A DNA stretch of 16,627 bases from Bacteroidota bacterium (GTDB taxonomy: Bacteria; Bacteroidota; Bacteroidia; Bacteroidales; Prolixibacteraceae). The notes under the pieces were generated by a model that had not been told where the DNA came from, did no database searches, and saw nothing but the letters and a program-made list of their open reading frames with translations. The number at the start of each line of letters is the position of its first letter. Position 1 is the first letter of the stretch. The DNA lies in assembly GCA_030632865.1 (NCBI GenBank), contig DAOVTY010000035.1, forward strand, positions 1 to 16,627. Reading direction: 5' to 3'. This document shows positions 1 to 7,959 of the stretch, piece after piece. A program made the position numbers and the translations under genes.

Positions 1-888
1 GGAACTAATTTTGCAGGTGGAGTATTTACCAACATAACACACGATCATTTAGATTATCATAAAACATTTGCTGAATATATAAAAGCAAAAAAGGGCTTTT
101 TTGATGTGCTCTCAAAAAACGCATTTGCAATTACCAATGTCGATGATAAAAATGGATTGATAATGTTACAAAATTCAAAAGCTAAAAAAGTAACATTCTC
201 AAATTATAGTGTGGCAGATTTTAGATGTAAAGTTTTAGAAAATCATTTTGACGGAATGTTGCTAAATCTCGATGGAAGAGAAATTTGGACACGTTTTGTG
301 GGGAAATTTAATGCATCAAATTTATTGGCAGTTTATGTAACTGCAATTCAATTGGGGCAAAATAAAGATGAGGTTTTAACGGTAATAAGCAACTTGCAAC
401 CTGTAAAAGGACGGTTCGAAATATTACGAAGCGTAGATGGGAAATATGCCATTGTTGATTATGCTCACACGCCCGATGCACTGAAAAATGTACTGAGTGC
501 AATTACTGAAATAAGAACAAGAAACGAGCAGGTAATTACTGTTGTTGGTGCTGGCGGCGACCGCGATAAAACAAAACGTCCCGAAATGGCAAAAGAGGCA
601 GTTTTAGCCAGCGACAAAGTTATCCTTACTTCGGATAATCCACGAACAGAAAATCCTGCACAAATTATAAAAGATATGGAAGCTGGAGTGGCAGCACAGT
701 TTAAAAATAGAGTAGTCTCAATCGAGAATAGATTGGAGGCTATTAAAACTGCCACGTTAATTGCACAGCCCGGCGATATTATTTTGGTTGCCGGGAAAGG
801 ACACGAAGATTATCAGGATATTATGGGAGTGAAACTCCATTTTGATGATAAAGAAGTTATTAAAGAATTTTTTGGAATTGACGATTAA
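1..888 (+). CDS. murE: UDP-N-acetylmuramoyl-tripeptide synthetase MurE, C-terminal part (5' end outside window)
   Basis: Cytoplasmic ATP-dependent ligase that adds the third amino acid to UDP-MurNAc-L-Ala-D-Glu. The reading frame is open from the first base, so the gene begins upstream; 295 residues are visible, covering the end of the central ATPase domain and the whole C-terminal ligase domain. The motif THDHLDYH lies at fragment residues 14-21, GRFE at about 137-140, and VDYAHTPDAL at about 152-161. DNPR is encoded at 634-645 (residues 212-215); in this family DNPR marks meso-diaminopimelate specificity, so the peptidoglycan is inferred to be of the DAP type. A methionine-like GTG at 106 is internal, not a start. 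The next gene, mraY, begins 11 bp downstream, in the usual Bacteroidota dcw order. The identification is very secure; only the missing N-terminus is unknown. Confidence 0.97.
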   Translation, partial: GTNFAGGVFTNITHDHLDYHKTFAEYIKAKKGFFDVLSKNAFAITNVDDKNGLIMLQNSKAKKVTFSNYSVADFRCKVLENHFDGMLLNLDGREIWTRFVGKFNASNLLAVYVTAIQLGQNKDEVLTVISNLQPVKGRFEILRSVDGKYAIVDYAHTPDALKNVLSAITEIRTRNEQVITVVGAGGDRDKTKRPEMAKEAVLASDKVILTSDNPRTENPAQIIKDMEAGVAAQFKNRVVSIENRLEAIKTATLIAQPGDIILVAGKGHEDYQDIMGVKLHFDDKEVIKEFFGIDD

Positions 889-899
889 AGCAACAATAT

Positions 900-2150
900 A
901 TGCTCTACTATTTGTACGAATTATTAGCAGGTTTTGACCTTCCCGGAGTTGGAATGTTTCAATATATTTCATTCCGGTCTGGCGCAGCAATAATGTTGTC
1001 ACTTTTAATTACTACTGTTTTTGGTAAAAAGTTGATTAGAATTTTGCAACGTAAACAAATTGGCGAAGAAGTTCGCGATTTGGGATTAGAAGGACAAATG
1101 CAAAAAAAAGGTACACCAACAATGGGAGGAATAATTATCCTATCTGCGATTGTTATTCCAACTCTTTTGTTCGCCAAATTAGATAATGTCTATATTTTAT
1201 TAATGCTTTTTACCACCGTGTTTTTAGGTTTTGTTGGTTTTGTTGATGACTACATTAAAGTTTTCAAGCAAAATAAAAAAGGACTTGCCGGTAAATTTAA
1301 AATTTTAGGCCAGGTAAGTTTGGGGTTAATTGTAGTGGCTACACTTTTTATTAACGATGATGTTTTGGTTCGTCAAAATGTAAAAGATGCTAACGGTAAC
1401 GATTTGCAGGAGATTGTAATCGACACGGAAACTGGCGAACAGACTGTTCAATTTGTTACCGAAGACATAAAATCAACAGTTACCACAATCCCGTTTATTA
1501 AAAAAAATGAGTTCAATTATAAATGGATTGTATCGATTTTTGGTGGTGGTTTTTGGTGGCTAAAATGGTTGGTTTACGCACTTGCAATTATTCTTATAAT
1601 TACTGCAGTTTCAAATGCGGCAAATCTAACTGATGGTCTAGACGGACTAGCAACCGGAACATCGGCAATTAGCGGTGCAACTTTGGCAATTTTAGCTTAT
1701 GTAAGTGGTAACGTAATTTATTCCGATTATCTGAATATAATGTACATCCCAAACATTGGTGAACTCACAATTTTTATATCGGCATTTATTGGAGCAACAG
1801 TAGGTTTTTTGTGGTACAATTCGTATCCGGCGCAAGTTTTTATGGGCGATACCGGAAGTTTGGCATTGGGCGGAATTCTTGCAGTTTTCTCAATTATCAT
1901 CAGAAAAGAAATTTTAATTCCGCTTTTGGCCGGAATATTCCTTATAGAAAATCTCTCGGTTGTAATTCAGGTTTCGTGGTTTAAATACACAAAACGTAAA
2001 TATGGCGAAGGGCGGCGAGTGTTTTTAATGAGCCCTATTCACCACCATTATCAGAAAAAAGGAATACCCGAAGCAAAAATTGTTACACGGTTTTGGATCG
2101 TCGGAATTATACTGGCAGTAATGACAATTGCAACATTAAAAATTAGATAG
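900..2150 (+). CDS. mraY: Phospho-N-acetylmuramoyl-pentapeptide transferase MraY
   Basis: Integral membrane enzyme that transfers phospho-MurNAc-pentapeptide from UDP to undecaprenyl phosphate, giving lipid I. Family motifs are all visible: GTPTMGG (71-77), the paired aspartates of FVDDYIK (114-120), NLTDGLDGLATG (242-253), FMGDTGSLALGG (314-325) and the histidine motif MSPIHHHYQKKG (377-388). Hydrophobic segments occur along the whole length, consistent with the ten-helix fold. The protein has 416 residues against about 360 in Escherichia coli; the excess is a charged segment at about 152-210 between the fourth and fifth predicted helices, which should face the periplasm. Such an enlarged loop is common in Bacteroidota. 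The ATG start is 11 bp after murE, with no clear ribosome binding site, and one base separates the stop from the murD start. Confidence 0.98.
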   Translation: MLYYLYELLAGFDLPGVGMFQYISFRSGAAIMLSLLITTVFGKKLIRILQRKQIGEEVRDLGLEGQMQKKGTPTMGGIIILSAIVIPTLLFAKLDNVYILLMLFTTVFLGFVGFVDDYIKVFKQNKKGLAGKFKILGQVSLGLIVVATLFINDDVLVRQNVKDANGNDLQEIVIDTETGEQTVQFVTEDIKSTVTTIPFIKKNEFNYKWIVSIFGGGFWWLKWLVYALAIILIITAVSNAANLTDGLDGLATGTSAISGATLAILAYVSGNVIYSDYLNIMYIPNIGELTIFISAFIGATVGFLWYNSYPAQVFMGDTGSLALGGILAVFSIIIRKEILIPLLAGIFLIENLSVVIQVSWFKYTKRKYGEGRRVFLMSPIHHHYQKKGIPEAKIVTRFWIVGIILAVMTIATLKIR

Positions 2151-2151
2151 C

Positions 2152-3489
2152 TTGGATAAGAGTGTCGCCATATTAGGAGGAGGAGAAAGCGGAGTTGGAG
2201 CAGCCATTCTAGCACAAAAAAAAGGATACGATGTTTTTCTTTCTGATTTAGGAAAAATTAGTGCGAAATATAAAAATGTTCTTTCAAATTTTAAAATTGA
2301 TTTTGAAGAGGAGAAGCATTCTGAAGACAGAATTTTGAATGTTGATTTGGTGGTTAAAAGTCCTGGAATACCAGAAACTGCACCGCTTGTTATTCGATTA
2401 ATTGAAATGGGAATTCCAGTTATTTCTGAAATTGAATTTGGGGGCAGGTACTCTTCGGCAAAAACCATTTGCATAACCGGAAGTAATGGAAAAACAACCA
2501 CAACTTTGCTACTTCATCATATCCTTAAAAATGCTGGGATGAATGTAGGCCTGGCCGGAAATGTGGGTAAAAGCTTTGCATGGCAAGTGGCAGAAGAGGA
2601 CTTTGATTTTTATGTTATTGAACTGAGTAGTTTTCAGTTAGATGGGATGTTCGAATTCAAAGCCGATATTTCTGTTTTAATGAATATTACGCCCGACCAT
2701 TTAGATCGCTACGGTTACAACATGAAAAATTACATCGACTCTAAATTCAGAGTTATTCAAAATCAAACAAATACGGATTATTTCATTTTCTGTGCCGATG
2801 ATAAAATTATTCAAAGCGAAATAAAAAACAGAAAAATTAAGCCAGTATTAATTCCATTTAGTTTGAATGAACCAGCTGAAAATGGGGCAGGAGTAAAAGA
2901 AAATAAAATAGTAATTAATATAAATAAAAACCAATTCAATATGTCTATTCTTGATCTATCATTACACGGGAAACACAACACTTACAATTCGATGGCAGCT
3001 GGAATCGCAAGCATGGTTCTTGAAATTCGCGACGATCAACTTCGTGAAAGTTTATCTGATTTTACAGGAGTTGAGCACCGATTGGAACGTTTTTTGAAAG
3101 TGCATGGAATCGAATTTGTAAACGACTCGAAAGCAACTAATGTTAACTCAACTTGGTACGCTTTAGAAAGTGTTTATAAGCCAATTGTTTGGATTGTTGG
3201 CGGTATTGACAAAGGGAATGATTACTCGATGTTGAAAGGGCTTGCAAGTAAAAAAGTTAAAGCAATTGTTTGTTTAGGAAAAGACAATAAAAAAATTCAC
3301 GATTCGTTCGAAGGGGATGTAAAAAATATTGTTGATGTTTCGAATATGGAAGAGGCGGTAAAAGCTGCATACTACCTTGCTCGTAATGGCGATACAGTTT
3401 TGCTTTCGCCTGCCTGCGCCAGTTTCGATTTGTTTGATAATTACGAAGACCGTGGAATTCAATTTAAAAAACAAGTTAGAAATTTGTAG
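2152..3489 (+). CDS. murD: UDP-N-acetylmuramoyl-L-alanine:D-glutamate ligase MurD
   Basis: Cytoplasmic Mur ligase that adds D-glutamate to UDP-MurNAc-L-Ala. The N-terminal nucleotide-sugar domain begins VAILGGGESGVG (5-16). The central ATPase domain has the P-loop GSNGKTTTT (110-118), ELSSFQL (157-163) and NITPDHLDRY (178-187). The C-terminal domain has HRLERF (309-314), NDSKATN (324-330) and SPACASFDLF (419-428). Length, 445 residues, is normal. The start is a TTG one base after the mraY stop. In this frame a stop lies at 2134-2136 and no ATG or GTG precedes the glycine-rich motif, so TTG is the only standard start that keeps the fold intact. Translation probably depends on coupling to mraY. 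The stop is 2 bp before ftsW. Confidence 0.97.
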   Translation: MDKSVAILGGGESGVGAAILAQKKGYDVFLSDLGKISAKYKNVLSNFKIDFEEEKHSEDRILNVDLVVKSPGIPETAPLVIRLIEMGIPVISEIEFGGRYSSAKTICITGSNGKTTTTLLLHHILKNAGMNVGLAGNVGKSFAWQVAEEDFDFYVIELSSFQLDGMFEFKADISVLMNITPDHLDRYGYNMKNYIDSKFRVIQNQTNTDYFIFCADDKIIQSEIKNRKIKPVLIPFSLNEPAENGAGVKENKIVININKNQFNMSILDLSLHGKHNTYNSMAAGIASMVLEIRDDQLRESLSDFTGVEHRLERFLKVHGIEFVNDSKATNVNSTWYALESVYKPIVWIVGGIDKGNDYSMLKGLASKKVKAIVCLGKDNKKIHDSFEGDVKNIVDVSNMEEAVKAAYYLARNGDTVLLSPACASFDLFDNYEDRGIQFKKQVRNL

Positions 3490-3491
3490 AA

Positions 3492-4697
3492 ATGGAATTT
3501 GCTACCGGTAAAATATTAAAAGGCGACCGTGTAATTTGGTTTGTATTGATGCTTCTGTCAATATTGTCGTTGCTAATTGTTTATAGCTCAACCGGAGCTT
3601 TGGCATATCGCGTAGCATCCGGGAATACGCTGCATTATTTAATTCGTCAGGTTGTATTCCTTGGGCTTGGCTTTGGTGTTATCTTATTTATGGTGAATGT
3701 GTTACCTGTTAAGTTTTATTCGATTATAGCAAACTACTCATTGTATTTAAGTATTGGGTTGTTAATTTTTGCTGTAGTAATGAAGGGTACCGGAATGATT
3801 GATGGAAGTGGACGAACCATTACTATTTTGGGTATTTCGTTTCAACCGGCCGAGCTTGCGAAAATTTCGTTAATTCTCTTTTCGGCAAAAGTATTGGGTA
3901 AAAAACAAAGTACTAAAAATGATCTCTTTCAAGCATTCAAAAAAATTATTCTATTTACAATGCTTGTATGCAGTCTAATATTTATATCAGATTTTTCAAC
4001 ATCGGCACTCCTTTTTGCCACAATAATGACAATGATGTTTATTGGCAGAATTCCTATGAAATATTTGCTATCTGTTGTTGCTATTGGAATCGCATTTATT
4101 TTATTAATCTATTATACGGCAGATATGTTGCCTTCCAGCTTTGCTCGTGTACACACTATAAAAGCACGAATGGAAAGATTTGCATTTGGCGACCCCAACG
4201 AAGAAAAAGGGATTACGCAAGCTGATTATGCAAAGCTGGCAATTTATTCTGGAGGCACATTAGGAAAAGGTCCAGGCCATTCTGATGTAAGTAATTATAT
4301 GGCAGCAGCCTATAACGATTTTATTTTTGCAATAATTATTGAAGAGTACGGGTTAATTTTTGGGGCAGGTGTAATTTTCCTTTATCTGATTTTCTTTTAT
4401 CGGGGAGTGATAATTGTGAAGCGATCAACCCGTACATTTCCGGCATTTATGGTAACCGGGCTCACATTAATTCTTGTTTATCAGGCAATGATAAATATTG
4501 GTGTTTCCAGTGGAGCGTTGCCAGTTACCGGGCAACCATTGCCGTGGGTAAGTCTTGGAGGTACATCACTAATTTTTACTTCCATTGCATTCGGATGCAT
4601 TTTAAGTGTGAGTTATCAAACACAAAAAGATCGTCAAGTTGAAGATCGTCCTGTGCAAGTAAATGTACCCGACGAGGATTATGAAATGGAAAAATGA
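3492..4697 (+). CDS. ftsW: SEDS peptidoglycan glycosyltransferase FtsW
   Basis: Polytopic membrane protein of the SEDS family that polymerises lipid II at the division septum together with a class B penicillin-binding protein (usually encoded upstream of murE, outside this window). It has 401 residues, about ten hydrophobic segments and the family motifs FQPAELAK (117-124), FARVHTIKARMERF (217-230), GKGPGHSDV (258-266), YNDFIFAIIIEEYG (274-287) and TGQPLPWVSLGGTS (346-359). Asp276 in NDFIF aligns with the acidic residue thought to be needed for SEDS catalysis. The location next to murG and in the dcw cluster favours FtsW over the elongation paralogue RodA. A short charged cytoplasmic tail (378-401) follows the last helix. 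The ATG start is 2 bp after murD; the gap to murG is 20 bp. Confidence 0.95.
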   Translation: MEFATGKILKGDRVIWFVLMLLSILSLLIVYSSTGALAYRVASGNTLHYLIRQVVFLGLGFGVILFMVNVLPVKFYSIIANYSLYLSIGLLIFAVVMKGTGMIDGSGRTITILGISFQPAELAKISLILFSAKVLGKKQSTKNDLFQAFKKIILFTMLVCSLIFISDFSTSALLFATIMTMMFIGRIPMKYLLSVVAIGIAFILLIYYTADMLPSSFARVHTIKARMERFAFGDPNEEKGITQADYAKLAIYSGGTLGKGPGHSDVSNYMAAAYNDFIFAIIIEEYGLIFGAGVIFLYLIFFYRGVIIVKRSTRTFPAFMVTGLTLILVYQAMINIGVSSGALPVTGQPLPWVSLGGTSLIFTSIAFGCILSVSYQTQKDRQVEDRPVQVNVPDEDYEMEK

Positions 4698-4717
4698 CAG
4701 TTTAAAAAAATAGATAG

Positions 4718-5815
4718 GTGAAGTTGAAGAGAGTTATATTAAGTGGAGGTGGAACCGGGGGACATATTTTTCCGGCATTGTCTATTGCCAACGAAATTAA
4801 AAAACGAAATCCTGATTGCGAGATTTTGTTTGTGGGTGCTTTAGGACGTATGGAGATGGAGAAAATTCCAGATGCCGGATATAAAATTATTGGCTTGCCA
4901 GTTATGGGATTTCCTCGTAAGCCAAGTTTGAAAATATTTAAGTTTTTTCCCAGTTTATTAAAAAGCTCGTCAATAGCTCGCAATATTGTGAAAGAGTTTA
5001 AACCGCAAATTGCAATTGGTGTTGGAGGTTTTGCCAGTGGTCCGCTTTTGCGTGCAGCTGCAAAAAATGGAGTGCCTACTTTAATACAAGAGCAAAATTC
5101 GTATGCCGGAATTACAAATAAATTACTAAGCAAAAAAGTGAAGGCAATTTGCGTGGCTTACGATAAAATGGAGCGTTATTTCCCTAAAGAAAAAATTATT
5201 TTTACAGGAAATCCGGTTCGCGCAAACCTAATTGAAAATATTAAAGAGAGTAAAGAAGCGGCCGAATATTTTAGTTTAAAAGAAAATAAAAAAGTTATTC
5301 TGATTATTGGCGGAAGCCTTGGTGCCCGTTCAATTAATAATTCAGTTTTAAAAAATATAGATAAAATTGCCAATTCAGAAGTAAATGTAATTTGGCAAAC
5401 CGGAGCTTTTTATTTCGATGAAATTCAGGATAAATTGAAAAATCGGAAGCCTGATAATTTGCGAATACACAAGTTTATTTCGCGTATGGATTTGGCATAT
5501 TCAATTGCTAATTTGGTTATTTCCAGAGCAGGAGCCGGAACAATTTCGGAGTTGTGTCTTGTTGGTAAACCCACTATATTAATTCCATCGCCAAATGTTT
5601 CCGAAGATCATCAAACTAAAAATGCAATGGCTTTGGTAGAGAAAAATGCTGCATTAATGGTGAGGGATAATGAGATTGATGAGAAATTATTTTCAACAGC
5701 TTTTAAAGTTGTAAATGATTTAGAAAAATGTAAAAATCTGTCAGAAAAAATTAGGACTCTGGCAAAACCTGAAGCAACAAAAACAATTGTTGATGAGGTT
5801 GAAAAATTAGTCTGA
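4718..5815 (+). CDS. murG: Lipid II synthase MurG (undecaprenyl-PP-MurNAc-pentapeptide GlcNAc transferase)
   Basis: Peripheral membrane GT28-family glycosyltransferase that adds GlcNAc from UDP-GlcNAc to lipid I, giving lipid II on the inner face of the membrane. Motifs: SGGGTGGHIFPA (9-20), the hydrophobic/basic membrane-binding stretch around 64-82, GVGGFASGP (101-109), QEQNSYAGITN (124-134), GNPVR (164-168), GGSLGARSIN (198-207) and the donor-site motif ISRAGAGTISEL (268-279), followed by SEDHQTKNA (295-303). Its 365 residues are typical. The start is GTG; an in-frame TAG lies directly before it (4715-4717) and the only nearby alternative is a TTG two codons later. The stop overlaps a TGATAATG arrangement that places murC only 2 bp downstream. 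Confidence 0.97.
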   Translation: MKLKRVILSGGGTGGHIFPALSIANEIKKRNPDCEILFVGALGRMEMEKIPDAGYKIIGLPVMGFPRKPSLKIFKFFPSLLKSSSIARNIVKEFKPQIAIGVGGFASGPLLRAAAKNGVPTLIQEQNSYAGITNKLLSKKVKAICVAYDKMERYFPKEKIIFTGNPVRANLIENIKESKEAAEYFSLKENKKVILIIGGSLGARSINNSVLKNIDKIANSEVNVIWQTGAFYFDEIQDKLKNRKPDNLRIHKFISRMDLAYSIANLVISRAGAGTISELCLVGKPTILIPSPNVSEDHQTKNAMALVEKNAALMVRDNEIDEKLFSTAFKVVNDLEKCKNLSEKIRTLAKPEATKTIVDEVEKLV

Positions 5816-5817
5816 TA

Positions 5818-7206
5818 ATGAATGACCTTCGCAAAATAAAGAATGTGTATTTCCTTGGAATTGGAGGAATTGGAATGAGTGCGCTCGCCCGTTATTTTAA
5901 ATTTACCGGTCGAAATGTTGCCGGCTACGACAAAACTCAGACTGTACTTACCGACAATTTGCAAAAAGAAGGAATTAATGTTCATTTTGACGACGATATC
6001 AGAAATATTCCAACAAACTGGAATCCTGAAAATACGCTTGCAATTTATACTCCGGCACTTCCCAACGATCATAAAGAGTTGGAGTGGTTTAAAACGCAAC
6101 CGATAGGATTATTTAAGAGAGCAAAAGTTTTAGGATTAATTAGTAACGAAAAAAGTGGAATTGCAGTTGCCGGAACGCATGGTAAAACCACTGTTAGTAC
6201 AATGGTTGCTAATACATTAGATAAAACTAAAAACGGTTGTGGTGCTTTTTTGGGTGGTATCTCGAAGAATTTTGGGAGCAATTTATTATTGCCAAAAGCC
6301 GAATCGCACTGGATTGTTGTTGAAGCCGATGAGTTTGATAGATCGTTTTTACATTTACAACCGCAACTGGCTTTAATTACAAGTGTTGACGCCGATCATT
6401 TGGATATTTATGGTGATAAAAAAAAGATAGTCGAAGCATTCGAACAGTTTATTTCACAAATAAAACCGGGAGGTAAACTTGTAATAAAAAAGGGAGTTGA
6501 ATTAAATACTGTTTCAAAAACTTCGGCTGATATTTTTTCCTATTCAATAAAGGAAGATGCCGATTTTGCTGTAATTAATTTGCACTTAAATGGCGAAGGT
6601 GGATTTTATCAGTTTGATTTGAAAACACCCGGCGGAATAATAGCAAATTGTAAAATTAATTATCCGGGATTAGTAAATGTTGAAAATGCAGTTGGTGCTT
6701 CGGCATTGGCATTTTTTGCAGGAGCTTCAGCCGATGAAATAAAGAAAGGGATAGAAGATTTTAACGGTGTTGCCCGAAGATTTGATGTGCAGTTTAAAAG
6801 CAAAAAGTATGTTTATATCGACGATTATGCACATCATCCTGAAGAGTTGAAAGCAGTTATTTCGTCGGTGAAAGCACTGTATCCAAGTCGGAAAATAACA
6901 GGTGTTTTTCAGCCACATTTATATTCGCGCACCAAAGATTTTGCTGTTGAATTTGCAGCCACTTTAGATTTGCTTGATACGGCTATAATTATTCCGTTGT
7001 ATCCGGCACGCGAGCAGCCAATAAAAGGAATTTCATCTGAAATAATTTTCAGCCAGATGCATATCGAAAATAAATATTTGGCGAGTAAATTGGAAACTTT
7101 GACAATGTTGCAGAACGGAAAGCACGATGTTGTGTTAACGATGGGTGCTGGAGATATTGATAGAATGGTAAATGATATTGCTGAAATTTTTAAAAGTAAA
7201 AGTTAA
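5818..7206 (+). CDS. murC: UDP-N-acetylmuramate:L-alanine ligase MurC
   Basis: First Mur ligase, adding L-alanine to UDP-MurNAc in the cytoplasm. The N-terminal Rossmann domain has FLGIGGIGMSALA (12-24). The ATPase domain has GTHGKTT (119-125), EADEFDRSF (169-177) and DADHLDIYG (191-199). The C-terminal ligase domain has VARRFDVQ (318-325) and DDYAHHPEE (335-343), with FQPHLYSRT at 364-372 and MGAGDI at 442-447. Length is 462 residues, normal for the family. The motif set separates it from MurD and MurE in the same cluster. ATG start 2 bp after murG. Its TAA stop shares one base with the ATG of ftsQ (TAATG), a pattern expected to couple their translation. Confidence 0.98.
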   Translation: MNDLRKIKNVYFLGIGGIGMSALARYFKFTGRNVAGYDKTQTVLTDNLQKEGINVHFDDDIRNIPTNWNPENTLAIYTPALPNDHKELEWFKTQPIGLFKRAKVLGLISNEKSGIAVAGTHGKTTVSTMVANTLDKTKNGCGAFLGGISKNFGSNLLLPKAESHWIVVEADEFDRSFLHLQPQLALITSVDADHLDIYGDKKKIVEAFEQFISQIKPGGKLVIKKGVELNTVSKTSADIFSYSIKEDADFAVINLHLNGEGGFYQFDLKTPGGIIANCKINYPGLVNVENAVGASALAFFAGASADEIKKGIEDFNGVARRFDVQFKSKKYVYIDDYAHHPEELKAVISSVKALYPSRKITGVFQPHLYSRTKDFAVEFAATLDLLDTAIIIPLYPAREQPIKGISSEIIFSQMHIENKYLASKLETLTMLQNGKHDVVLTMGAGDIDRMVNDIAEIFKSKS

Positions 7207-7955
7207 TGTTTCGTAAGTTGTTGAAAATAGTGGGGAGTTTGTTACTGGTAGTTTTTATTATCGGCACACTCGCTTTTACATATCACGAAAGTAAGGATGT
7301 GGTTTGCAAATCTATTGAAATTGATTTTGAAAATGATGAATTAATTAAAGTTAGTAAAGATGAATTGTTGCGATTAGTAAAAGCTACAGATAAGAATCTT
7401 TTAAATAAAAAATTAACTCAAATTAATTCTGAAAAAATTGAAACTGCCATTGAAAATCACCAAGCTATTTTAAATACTGAGGTTTATAAAGTATTGGTAA
7501 AAGATAGTGGTTCGTACAAAGGAGTATTGGTTGTTAAGGTAAAACATCGCGAGCCAGTTGTACGAATTATGGCTAATTCTGGCAGCTATTATTTAGATAA
7601 TTTGGGCAATAAAATTCCAATTTCGACAAATTATAGTGCAAATGTTTTGGCAACTACGGGGTTTGTTTCAGAGAAATATGCTACCGAAAAACTGCTGCCA
7701 TTTGTTCTTTATTTAGAAAACGATAAATTTTGGCAAGCGCAAATAGAGCAGGTACATATTCAAAAAGATGGAGAAGTACTTTTAACTCCTTTGGTTGGCG
7801 AGCATATTATTGAATTTGGAGATTTAAAAGATTATCATAAAAAATTGCAAAAAATGAAGGCATTTTATATGCAGGTTTTGGCAAAAAATAATTGGAATAA
7901 ATATAAAGAGGTTAGTCTGAAATACAATAATCAGGTAGTCGCAAAAAAGAGATAA
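7206..7955 (+). CDS. ftsQ: Divisome protein FtsQ (FtsQ/DivIB family)
   Basis: Bitopic inner-membrane protein that links FtsB/FtsL to the divisome; it acts mainly through its periplasmic domain. A short basic N-terminus (RKLLK) is followed by one transmembrane helix at about residues 8-27, and the remaining roughly 220 residues should be periplasmic. The region 35-115 fits a POTRA-like domain and the conserved YYLDNLGNKIPIS segment (128-140) starts the beta domain; the end, about 239-249, resembles the family's terminal beta strand and basic tail. Sequence conservation in this family is low, so the call also rests on position between murC and ftsA, where Bacteroidota carry ftsQ, and on its 249-residue length. 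It overlaps murC by one base and lies 4 bp before ftsA. Confidence 0.9.
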   Translation: MFRKLLKIVGSLLLVVFIIGTLAFTYHESKDVVCKSIEIDFENDELIKVSKDELLRLVKATDKNLLNKKLTQINSEKIETAIENHQAILNTEVYKVLVKDSGSYKGVLVVKVKHREPVVRIMANSGSYYLDNLGNKIPISTNYSANVLATTGFVSEKYATEKLLPFVLYLENDKFWQAQIEQVHIQKDGEVLLTPLVGEHIIEFGDLKDYHKKLQKMKAFYMQVLAKNNWNKYKEVSLKYNNQVVAKKR

Positions 7956-7959
7956 AATT

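Noticed and set aside
106..108. GTG at 106 as the start of the first gene
   Set aside because: The frame is open and encodes MurE motifs (THDHLDYH) from base 1, so this codon is an internal valine.
3968..4225. Open frame of 85 codons inside ftsW in another frame
   Set aside because: Rich in Cys, Tyr and Phe because of the reading frame shift of a membrane protein gene; no independent support.
5611..6099. Long open frame on the - strand across the murG/murC junction (162 codons)
   Set aside because: Antisense shadow of two well-supported genes; no recognisable motif, and the product is not protein-like.
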